NCBI GenBank assembly: GCA_002309855.1
Contig: DBYD01000035.1
Span: 7,439 to 71,438, forward strand
Length of the DNA: 64,000 nucleotides
Direction: 5' to 3'
DNA from: Bacteroidales bacterium UBA1195
Lineage (GTDB): Bacteria > Bacteroidota > Bacteroidia > Bacteroidales > WCHB1-69
Shown piece after piece: positions 1-9,200 of the stretch (position 1 is its first letter; the number at the start of each line of letters is the position of its first letter). Both the position numbers and the translations under genes were made by a program. The notes under the pieces are model-generated. The model had not been told where the DNA came from. It did no database searches and saw only the letters and a program-made list of their open reading frames with translations.

Positions 1-2
1 TG

Positions 3-2720
3 CCAGCCGCAACGGCAGCGATAGTGAAGGCGACCGGCGAAACGAAGCGTTTTGTCGAGGCGCAACAACAGGCAAACGAGCTGGAAAAAGCGCACAATGA
101 ATACATCGGAAAATCATCGGAACTGAGAACCGAACAGTTGGGGAAAGAAATAGAGGCTGCCAAACGGCGCCTTGACATAATGAAGGCCGAAAACGCGCCG
201 CTTGAGGAGCAGGAAGCGCTGCATGGGAAAATCCTTGAAGCCGAGTCATTCAGGGCAAACTGGGAGAAAGGTTATTACGGGGCGTCCGAAAAACGGCTGA
301 AAGAGATAAACAAGGAGCTTGCGTCCCTTTATGAGCTGCAGGAGCAGCTGACCGGGTCGAATGACAGGAAGGTTGTTTTTGAGGGGAGGAAAATCAAGCG
401 TGAAGATGCCACAGATATAGTCGAAGGCAGAATCACCAATCTTGAGAACCGGAAAAAACAGTACAATGATGTCATCAAGGCATCCGAGGATGCCGAGGCG
501 GCAATAACCAGGAACCTCGCCGAACAGGCCGAGAAGCGGAAAGAGATCAGCAGGCGTGAATATGCCGCAAGGATGCAGACGGAGAGCATGAAACTGGCTG
601 CCATGGCCGGCGGTTACGCCCGTGACCGGGCCGAATTGCGTTTTGCCGCCCAGCAGCAGAAAGATGCCTTGTATCTCACCATCGGCGACGAGAACTCAAC
701 ACAGGCGCAGCGCGATGAGGCAGCAAAGCAGGTGAAGCTGGTGGACGCGAAGCTGTACAAGGACTTGGCAGCATTGAAGCGCAACCACGACAAAGAGATA
801 TTGGCCTTACAGCGGGAGCATGAGGACAACATGCTCTCCGCACTGGGGGAGACAGCGGACATGCAACGGCAGGCGTTGAAGACAAAATACGCCCGTATGC
901 GGGAGGACTTGCAGGCGGAGATTGACGCAGCCAAGGCGGCCGGCGACACGGCGAAGCAGTCCGCCAACGAGCAGCTGCTTGCCGACACCAAGGCAATGGA
1001 GGCGAAGGAGAGCGCGGAGCTGGAGATACGGCTTGAGCGCGATGTGCTGGCGTTCCGCATGTCATGCATTGAGAAAAACAAAGAGGTGACCAAAGAGGGC
1101 AGCCGAGAGCTTTTCAATTACGAAATCCAGCTGCTCAACCTGCAGATGGAGGATGAGATTGCGGCGAACAGACAGAAAGTCGCCGAGATGCAGGAAGATG
1201 AGCAGGCCATCCGTGACCGGTATGCAGCCAAGCGGCTGAAGGCCATCAAAAGCCAGGCCGTTGCAGAGGCGAAGGAACGCCTGCGCCTTTCCCAGGCGAA
1301 CCGGCAGGCGGAGCTGGAGACATGGGAACAGTCCGAGCGGGCGAAGAACATCCTCGCGCTGGAACTGCAGGCGGAGCAGCTGGAGGAGACGCTGCGGCTG
1401 CACGAGCAATACAACACCGAGATGACGGATGCCGATGTCCAGGAGACCAGGAACGCCCTCGCCCAGGTTCGTAGCGAGCTGAAAAAGGCCAAGGAGCAGA
1501 CGTCGCTTTGGGACATAATTGAAGATGCGCTTGGGATCAGCCTCAACGACAACATAAAAGGAAAAATCACGACGGCCTTCAACTATCTGAAGAGTGCGGC
1601 GAAGAGCGTCACCAAGGACCTTGCCGAACTCGGCGCCATCTCCGAGACCACATCGAAGAATCTGGAATATGCTGTCACCACGATTGAGAACGTTGTGGCA
1701 GGGGCGTCCACAGGAGCGTCCGCAGGCGGCTGGATAGGCGCCATCGTCGGCGCGGTGGTCGGGCTCGGAACCTCGGTTTTGGAGATATTCACCAAGGAGA
1801 AGCAGCTGGAGAGAGCTGCGGCGGAACAGGCGAAAAAGGATGTCGAGGACCTCAAAGGGCGCATCAAGGACCTGAAAAAGGAATTTGCCGACATTGACAT
1901 CTTCGGCACCAAGAATATGGACTGGTCGAAGTTCGAGGATGAGTTCGGGAAAGCGGCGAAATATTACGAAGCAATTAGAGCAACAAAAGCCAAAATGGCA
2001 GCGGCCGCTGCATCTTCAGACCATCGTACTAATATACAGGGAAGTTCATCCTTAAATTATTTCTATGAACAGGCAATAATGATGTTGGAGGAGGAGTTGG
2101 TCGAATCCACTAACAAGGCCGCCGAGGCCATATCCGGGCTGTTCAACGGGATTGGCAGCGACATCCTGGACATGCTCAACGACACCTCGAAGGGGGCGGA
2201 GGAGCTGCTGGCCGACTTCACGGACAGCCTCGGCTCATACGTGAGGCAGTGGGTGTCGCAGATGATGTTCTTTGAATTGATTAAGCCTGAACTTGACCGG
2301 CTCGAAAGCGAGTTGAAAGACTCCTTGAAGCAAGCCATATCGACCGGGGATATGTCCGTCTTCACGGACAAACTTACGGAGACATCGAACGAATTAGCCG
2401 GACTTGCCAAGGGATGGGTAAACATCCGTGACCTCGTTACGGAAAAGATGCAGCCGTTCTACGACCAGTTCGGGGGCTCGCCGGCATCCGGATCCGCATC
2501 CGGCATGACGGGGGCGGTGTCCGGCATGAGCGCTGAGACGGCCAGCCTGCTTGCCGGACAGCTGACAGCCATGAGGCTGAACGCGGCCAATATAGACAGC
2601 GCGATGCAGCAGACGCTCTACCATGTGAGCAATATCCACACCAACACGGACAGGATGGCGGCGGACATTGCGGAGATCAAGAACGGGATTAAGTACAACC
2701 AAAGGACAAACGCATATTGA
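3..2720 (+). CDS. Phage tail tape measure protein (5' partial)
   Basis: The frame is open to the left edge of the window, so the protein starts upstream and the GTG at 24 is probably not its start. About 900 residues are visible. They are rich in Glu, Lys, Ala and Gln and consist of long coiled-coil stretches over the first ~520 residues. A Gly/Ala-rich hydrophobic segment follows around residues 560-600 (GASAGGWIGAIVGAVVG). This architecture, and the distal-tail and tail-tip genes directly downstream, fit a tape measure protein that sets tail length and may help DNA delivery through the host membrane. The family call rests on composition and synteny, not on a sequence-specific motif. Confidence 0.85.
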   Translation, partial: PAATAAIVKATGETKRFVEAQQQANELEKAHNEYIGKSSELRTEQLGKEIEAAKRRLDIMKAENAPLEEQEALHGKILEAESFRANWEKGYYGASEKRLKEINKELASLYELQEQLTGSNDRKVVFEGRKIKREDATDIVEGRITNLENRKKQYNDVIKASEDAEAAITRNLAEQAEKRKEISRREYAARMQTESMKLAAMAGGYARDRAELRFAAQQQKDALYLTIGDENSTQAQRDEAAKQVKLVDAKLYKDLAALKRNHDKEILALQREHEDNMLSALGETADMQRQALKTKYARMREDLQAEIDAAKAAGDTAKQSANEQLLADTKAMEAKESAELEIRLERDVLAFRMSCIEKNKEVTKEGSRELFNYEIQLLNLQMEDEIAANRQKVAEMQEDEQAIRDRYAAKRLKAIKSQAVAEAKERLRLSQANRQAELETWEQSERAKNILALELQAEQLEETLRLHEQYNTEMTDADVQETRNALAQVRSELKKAKEQTSLWDIIEDALGISLNDNIKGKITTAFNYLKSAAKSVTKDLAELGAISETTSKNLEYAVTTIENVVAGASTGASAGGWIGAIVGAVVGLGTSVLEIFTKEKQLERAAAEQAKKDVEDLKGRIKDLKKEFADIDIFGTKNMDWSKFEDEFGKAAKYYEAIRATKAKMAAAAASSDHRTNIQGSSSLNYFYEQAIMMLEEELVESTNKAAEAISGLFNGIGSDILDMLNDTSKGAEELLADFTDSLGSYVRQWVSQMMFFELIKPELDRLESELKDSLKQAISTGDMSVFTDKLTETSNELAGLAKGWVNIRDLVTEKMQPFYDQFGGSPASGSASGMTGAVSGMSAETASLLAGQLTAMRLNAANIDSAMQQTLYHVSNIHTNTDRMAADIAEIKNGIKYNQRTNAY

Positions 2721-2721
2721 A

Positions 2722-3426
2722 ATGGGGCATGTGAAGTATTATGTCAACGGGGTTGATTTCGCCACCTACGGCGTATTTGTAAGCGCATCGGACGGGCTGC
2801 TTGGCGCACCGGCGATGAAGTCTGCCTACACACAGGACTGGAACAACTATCACGGGGCGATACCCTATGCGGTGAAACGCTACTACAAGCCGCGCACAAT
2901 CCGCCTGCAGTGCTTCATCCATGCCGCAACACGTCCGCAGTTCGTGGAGAGTGTGCAGACATTCATGCGTGTGTGGAACGCAAACAGGGCTTCGGGGCAG
3001 AGCCGCACCGACAGGCTGCTGGTGGACGTCACCCCGGCAACGGCGGAGCCGAACAAGCGGGTGCTGGCCTATGAGGTGTCCATGGACGCTGCGGCGGACA
3101 TCAGCAAGCGGTGGCATGAGGGGCGGAATGTCGGGACGTTCTCTCTCACGCTGACAGAGCATGAGCCGTGCAAGCGCATCCTCTGCCATAACATCGCTGA
3201 CCCAACATCCGTAGCATTATTTTCACTCACTACATCCAAACTCCTCAATATCTATTGGGGGGACGGCAAGGCGGATTTCGATGTCTCCGGTACCGTAACT
3301 AAGTCTCATACCTATGATGCTGCAGGTGTCTATTACATTATTATTTGCGGCTGCATAGACGAGATAGGTGCCTTTTCTATCCTATCGAACGTAAGAACAA
3401 CGACAAAATGGAACAGATTACCGTAA
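2722..3426 (+). CDS. Phage distal tail protein with C-terminal PKD-like domain
   Basis: The ATG at 2722 lies one base after the tape-measure stop and is preferred to an in-frame upstream start that would overlap that gene. The product is 234 residues. The N-terminal ~160 residues (MGHVKYYVNGVDFATYGVFV, then a YYKPRTI strand) resemble the distal tail (Dit-like) hub proteins of siphoviruses by position and size. The C-terminal ~65 residues contain WGDGKADFDV and SHTYDAAGVY, the paired motifs of PKD/Ig-like domains, which often mediate surface or carbohydrate contact. The 3' end overlaps the start of the next gene by 19 bases. The Dit assignment is inferred from order; the PKD domain is read directly. 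Confidence 0.75.
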   Translation: MGHVKYYVNGVDFATYGVFVSASDGLLGAPAMKSAYTQDWNNYHGAIPYAVKRYYKPRTIRLQCFIHAATRPQFVESVQTFMRVWNANRASGQSRTDRLLVDVTPATAEPNKRVLAYEVSMDAAADISKRWHEGRNVGTFSLTLTEHEPCKRILCHNIADPTSVALFSLTTSKLLNIYWGDGKADFDVSGTVTKSHTYDAAGVYYIIICGCIDEIGAFSILSNVRTTTKWNRLP

Positions 3427-6182
3427 CCCATCCGAACGGCACGCCCATTAACCTGTTCAGCGCGGAGTACATGCGTTATGTTAAGAGCTGCCGACACGTT
3501 GTCACCAACCAGGAGACGGATGTGGTGGAAGTGACCGTCGATGCGGCGGCAAGGACGGAATTCCGCATTGGCGACACCATCACCATCGCGGGCAACATCT
3601 ACCGCCTTAACACGCTGCCTGTTGTCGCCAAGGACGGCACAAGGGCGGACGCGCTGCTGGACTACAGGATGGAGTTCGAGAGCCGGAAGTACGACATGCG
3701 CTACGCGGCGTTCCTGCTACCTGAAGGCGGGCGTGCGGATGACTACACCGGCACGCTTGGTGACTGGTTGCGGCTGGTCGTGGCCAATGTGAATCGTCTG
3801 GCCGGGGAGTATGTTCCGGCGACTGACCAGTCATTCCTTGCCGGAACCGGCTACTATATGCTGTACCGGCATACGGACGACCTCACCTTCAAGGCGGGGA
3901 CGACATACTACAGGGAGTTTGACGGCTTTTTGGGCAGGTCTTTCCTGCCCCTGACCGCCGGAACCGACTACAATATCGGGGACTATGTGCTGCTGTGGGA
4001 ACAGAATCAGGGCAACGACCCCGATTATGAGCCTGTGCGCGTAATGGAGGCCTCAACGGACTACCAGCTGGCGGAAGTCGGCAAAGACTACAAGCTTGGA
4101 CTTGGCATCGGGGAGGGCAACTTCTATGTGCGTACCAATCCGTGGCGAACCGGTATCGTCCCTGCAGCAGCACTGAAAAGATACGTGACAAAGGACTATG
4201 CAGGCCAGAACTGTCTGGCGGTGCTGCAGGACCTGTGCAAGGAGTACGGCTACGAGTACAGGATAGCGGAGAGCGCGGGCGTGTTCACCGTCAACATCCT
4301 GACCCCATCCGCAGTTGACCTGTCACTCCGCTTCGGGCGGGGCGGCGGCCTGTACAGCATCACACGCGAGGCTATACCGGCCACCGACATAATCACGCGC
4401 CTTTACGCCTACGGGAGCACCGACAACCTCTACCCCTCCTACCGTTACGGACGATTGTGCCTCCCCGGAAAAAGCAAGGAGAATAGCTATATTGAAGGGA
4501 GCGGGCAGGTGGCGGAGTACGGCATGAAGGAAGGGGTTGTCACATACGATGAGATCAAGCCGGAGTTCAACAGCAGTGTCGGAGCCATAGTGGGTGGCGA
4601 CCCGCTGTCGTTCATCGACACTTCAATGTTCGACATCGGGGCTAAGTGGGCGGACACGCCGGCGGACTACGCCGAGTTCCTTGGGATGCGCGGCATGTCG
4701 GATTCTTCCGAGGCGAGGGCGGCCTTCAGCGCTGCCCGCGGCAGCAGCAAGTACATGGTTGCCGGCACTTCACCAAAAGTCCATTTCAACAGTGGGAACC
4801 TGGCCGGTTACGAGTTCGAGATAGCGTCCTTCAATGCGCTTTCAAGCCTGGTTACGCTTGTGCGTGACCAGGAGAGCGGATTTCCGCGCTCCGATGCCGG
4901 TCCTGGAGGAATGTTTGCTGCCGGCGACGAATACGTGCTGGTGGACATCTACCTTCCGGAATATTATATCAGGCAGGCGGAGCAGCGGCTGCTGCAGGCC
5001 GCCAACTCCGACTACGCCAGGCTGGCATCACCGCTGGCGGTCTATACCATTAAGCTGACGCGCGGGTGGGTGCAGATGTATCACCACCAGGCGGCGGATA
5101 TTGTGACAGCCGGCAATTTTGTCAACCTGCTCGATGACGACACTGAAGCTGACGATGACATCAAGATACGGTCATACACGCGCAACTACCTAACCGAGGA
5201 CGAATACGAGATCACGCTATGCAATGAGCGTCGTGAGACCTACTGGGAGCGGTGGTGGCGCAGGGAGGGCAGGAACCTCACCGGCACGACCTCCGGGCAG
5301 CGTGTGGAAGGCGGAGCCACAACCGGTACGGTTGAATTCACAACCGATGCCGACAACGACAGGCTTGTTATCACCGGCGGGAAGGCAATCGTCATAAACG
5401 GCAAGGTGCTGACAGTCGAAGACGTCAACCTGCACTATGCGAACGACGGGGCGCACATTGTCTATTTGTTGCCCAATGGAGGCAGGGCGGGTATCAGGAT
5501 GGTCCCGATTGGGGATGCGCCGTCGGCGCTCCCAACCGTGTCGCCTGGGGCGATACCGCTGGGTGTTGTCAGCGCGGCTGACAGCAACGGGGTAAGGAAG
5601 GTCACACTGTCCGCAATGCGCGGCAACACGCCTGCGGAAGATGTCACTGTACGCACCGCAGGCGGAACGAAGCGGGCGAATGCGCTGCTCCCGGCTGTGC
5701 GCACATACGATGGCACACAGCCCGGCACCGAAGGTGTCATATATACTGGTGAGCATGACGGCAATGTCGCTTTGTGGGTGTGGAATGCCGCGAACGGCGC
5801 ATACCTGCGTGTCGGCTCCCCCGTCCCCAAGCACATCACCGGCATCGCCTTCGGTAACGACATACCGCAGATCACCGCGGCGGGCAGCTACGACTATTCC
5901 GCTGCAGTAACGCCTGCCGACACCACTGACAGTTATACAATCGCCTATGACATCGAATCCACAACGGCGGACAGCCGGGAGGAATCCGGAAGTATGGTCT
6001 ATCTGCACTATATGTCCGGAGAGACGGAGGTGGTGCTTAGTTTCAGCCGTTCCACCGGGGAGATGACGGTCCCAAGCGGGGGTGACGGCTACTACGACAC
6101 TGTGACGGTGACGGCCACGGCGACTGTCGGCGGGGAGGCTGCGGCCACCGCCGAGCAGGTCACGGAAATAACGATTAATTAA
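3408..6182 (+). CDS. Phage tail-tip / baseplate protein
   Basis: The ATG at 3408 (MEQITVTHPNGTPINLF) is chosen because it follows an A-rich stretch and removes 21 residues of out-of-register overlap with the previous gene. The product is 924 residues. The N-terminal half carries β-rich segments of the kind seen in tail-associated (Tal-like) proteins that cap the hub. Residues ~630-770 look like a linker or carbohydrate-binding segment. The last ~100 residues (ITGIAFGNDIPQITAAGSYDY, then repeated Val/Thr strands) look like an Ig-like domain. Its position between the distal tail protein and the receptor-binding protein supports a baseplate role. I see no peptidase motif. Confidence 0.7.
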   Translation: MEQITVTHPNGTPINLFSAEYMRYVKSCRHVVTNQETDVVEVTVDAAARTEFRIGDTITIAGNIYRLNTLPVVAKDGTRADALLDYRMEFESRKYDMRYAAFLLPEGGRADDYTGTLGDWLRLVVANVNRLAGEYVPATDQSFLAGTGYYMLYRHTDDLTFKAGTTYYREFDGFLGRSFLPLTAGTDYNIGDYVLLWEQNQGNDPDYEPVRVMEASTDYQLAEVGKDYKLGLGIGEGNFYVRTNPWRTGIVPAAALKRYVTKDYAGQNCLAVLQDLCKEYGYEYRIAESAGVFTVNILTPSAVDLSLRFGRGGGLYSITREAIPATDIITRLYAYGSTDNLYPSYRYGRLCLPGKSKENSYIEGSGQVAEYGMKEGVVTYDEIKPEFNSSVGAIVGGDPLSFIDTSMFDIGAKWADTPADYAEFLGMRGMSDSSEARAAFSAARGSSKYMVAGTSPKVHFNSGNLAGYEFEIASFNALSSLVTLVRDQESGFPRSDAGPGGMFAAGDEYVLVDIYLPEYYIRQAEQRLLQAANSDYARLASPLAVYTIKLTRGWVQMYHHQAADIVTAGNFVNLLDDDTEADDDIKIRSYTRNYLTEDEYEITLCNERRETYWERWWRREGRNLTGTTSGQRVEGGATTGTVEFTTDADNDRLVITGGKAIVINGKVLTVEDVNLHYANDGAHIVYLLPNGGRAGIRMVPIGDAPSALPTVSPGAIPLGVVSAADSNGVRKVTLSAMRGNTPAEDVTVRTAGGTKRANALLPAVRTYDGTQPGTEGVIYTGEHDGNVALWVWNAANGAYLRVGSPVPKHITGIAFGNDIPQITAAGSYDYSAAVTPADTTDSYTIAYDIESTTADSREESGSMVYLHYMSGETEVVLSFSRSTGEMTVPSGGDGYYDTVTVTATATVGGEAAATAEQVTEITIN

Positions 6183-6200
6183 CCTTTAAATATCATTGAA

Positions 6201-9200
6201 ATGGTTTTCTTTTACGAATCAGACTTCACAATCACGGAGAAAATACAGGACGCGCAGGGTGTTGCGCTTGACCTCTCCACCATGGACTTTGACATTGTGT
6301 ACTCCACAAACGGGTACCGCACCTACACGGCATCAAAGCACGGCAGCACCTACACCAACTGCGTGCTTGACGCGGACGACCACAGCGTTTTGCGCATAAC
6401 CCTTGACGCGCACGGCCTGCAGCCCGGTTTCCTTGTGCGCGAGATAACCTTCCACACGGCACCGCCGCAGGGCTTTGACGGGAACATACAGGACATTTCA
6501 AAAAAACAGTATGTTGTTGACATTGACACCGGACGCGTGGTGCTGGGCCGTAAGACCTCCCCTGCAGGTGCGGGGCAGGTGTACGAGATATACCATGTTG
6601 ACTTCATCAAGGGGGACTCCGCCTACCAGGTGGCCGTCGCCAACGGTTTCAACGGCACCGAGGAGGAGTGGCTTGTGTCGCTGGCAATGATGTTCAACCC
6701 CAGGGGCGCGTATGACGCGGAAACGACATACGCCAAGTGGGACATGGTGAACAGCAGTGACAGCAGCTATGTCTCCATCGCCGACAATAACACGGGCAAC
6801 GAACTTTCGGACACCACGAAGTGGATGCCGCTTGCCAGCGGGGCGGCGGCCAGCGTATTTGCTGAAGCGGCATCTGAAGCGGAGTTGCAACGCCAACGGG
6901 CGGAGGCTGCACGTGATGCGGCGGAACAGCGTCGTGAGGAAAAGGAGGCTGTAAGGGACGATAACGAGTATAACCCGACCACAGGGCGTGTGGCGAAGGA
7001 GGCCGCACGTGCTGCGGCGGAACAGCGGCGTGTAGAGGCAGACAACGAGCGTAAAACCGAATGGGGCAGCTCCGAAAGCGGCCTGAAGAAAGAGATCCTG
7101 GACAGCATCGCAGCCGCCAACGCGGCGGCAGCCAATGCCGGTTCCCTGCAGGCCAGCCTCGAAGGCGGGATTGTTATCCCCGCCATGGCGGAAGACCTCT
7201 CCTCTCCGGGGGACCGGGTGACAGTGCGGGACAAATTCATCGTGCGCACCACCGCCGGTGATGAGAGCATCGACAGCACCAAGGACGCGCTCCTGCTTGA
7301 GGTGGTGGGCGGATGCGGCAGCCTGGAGAATGAGGCCTTCAAGATTAACGCGCTGCGATGGAACAGGGCCAACGCCATCGACCCGTCCGCATGGGCGTCC
7401 GGCAAGACCGGCGGCTACATCACCGGTGCGGTGAGCGGCGGGGTGATCACCGACGGCAGCAACAAGCTCTGCATCGTCCACACCCCGAAATGTGAGGCCG
7501 GTGAATACGGCACGGCAGAAAAGAACAACGGCTGGCTGCTGACGGACAGGAATGGGAACAACCTGAAGGTCGGGGACGGCACTGTCGTCGGCGTGTGGTA
7601 CTGCGCTGCGCTCCCCGCATCCGGTTCAGCGGTGACCGCCGTCACCGAGCACACCTTCACCGGGCACACGGAGCGCTTCTACCTCCCCGATGAGGGGTGG
7701 ATGGTGGTCGAGCTGGCCTCCGGAGCGACGCTGGCGGACATCTGCTGCCATCTGGCATGGAGCTATGGCTATGACCAGTTTACTGCATACGCCGCGCCTG
7801 CGGAGCTCTCACTTGCAGTCTCCGCACTCACCAGCAAGTTCCAGACGGCAACGGTGAACGGGAAGACCTGCCTTGTGATGCGCGGCATCGAGCAGGGCGT
7901 CGGCGGCATCTTCGACCGCGTGACCATCTACCCGGAAGGCGGCGGTACTTATGAGCGCAACATTGCCGCCCAATTGCTGACCGACCTGACATGGACTGAG
8001 ACCGAGATAGAGGGTGAAGTCGTGGAGGGCGAAGGCGCGGCTGCAAGCGGCTACCGCTATACTGCCTCGCTGCCCACGAGCGGCACCTATGCCGCCCTGC
8101 GTGACGGTCTTATCCGTCCGGATGTGGACGGCATGACACTCAACGGCTACAAGCTCACATACGACAGCCCTGAACAGATTGATCCGGCCACAGCGTTTGC
8201 CGGCAAATATGTGGACTACCAGATTGCCACCCCGGTGGCAGGCACCCACAGCATCAACCCTACCGGGAAGCTGCCCAACGACATGGGGACGGAGGAGGTC
8301 ATCGGCGGAGATAACGCCACCGGCACAATCGTGATCAGCTACATGCGCGGGTTCCGCGATACGATGCGTGCGCTGTACAACGACTTTAACCGTGCGAGCG
8401 CGGAACTCAAGGAGATGGGCTACACCAAACCGCTCTACTGTGTCGGGGAATGGCTCGCCAATGCCAACACCGCAAGCCCGGCAGACCAGGACAACCCTGA
8501 TGCGCTGGCCGTGTTCGGCAACCGTGAGTGGGCGCTTGACTGGAGGCCGTTCCTGGTTGACATGACTGCCGTGGAGGGCGAGACGAAGAAACACCCCGTG
8601 ATGGAGCTGCGAAAGAACAACTGGCTCCGCGACATCTACGGCAACTGGGCTCCGGTGGTGGGCATCACCACCGCCATGCGTGACGAATGCATGGCCAACG
8701 CCCTCTACACCGATGCGGACTGTACCAGCCAATACTGCGCCGCCGGTGAATACGACCCGGAGGCTTTCCTGGCATTATGCCGGATTGAGCTTGTTAACGG
8801 GATGAAGGTGCTCACCCACCCGACGCTCTACAAGTCCGCAGCCACCGAGGTCGGCCACTACCTTATGCCATGGGAGACTGTTGAGACCAAATATTCCATT
8901 TTTGTCGGCAGGAAGGATGAGGTGTATTTGCTTGACAACGTTGTCGGTGCAAGCGGCAAGGAGTGGAACGGCATCATCGGGGCGAACGCGAATGTGTGGG
9001 ACGGTGTGGATGCCAGGACATACGCCCTGAAGCCCACCGGCATCTGTCCCAGCCCCGCAACCGCCATATCCGAGAATGACGTGGTTAAGATCCGCAGTTT
9101 CTTCTACAACTACCCCTCCTCGCTGACCGGCGTGAAGGGAAGGACCGGACTCGCCGGGACGATGTTTTACGGGGACGGCCACTACCCGACATCCGGATAC

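Noticed and set aside
5217..6008. Long minus-strand open frame (263 codons) opposite the tail-tip gene
   Set aside because: It is antisense to a strongly supported phage gene, has no recognisable protein pattern, and such frames are common opposite GC-rich coding DNA.
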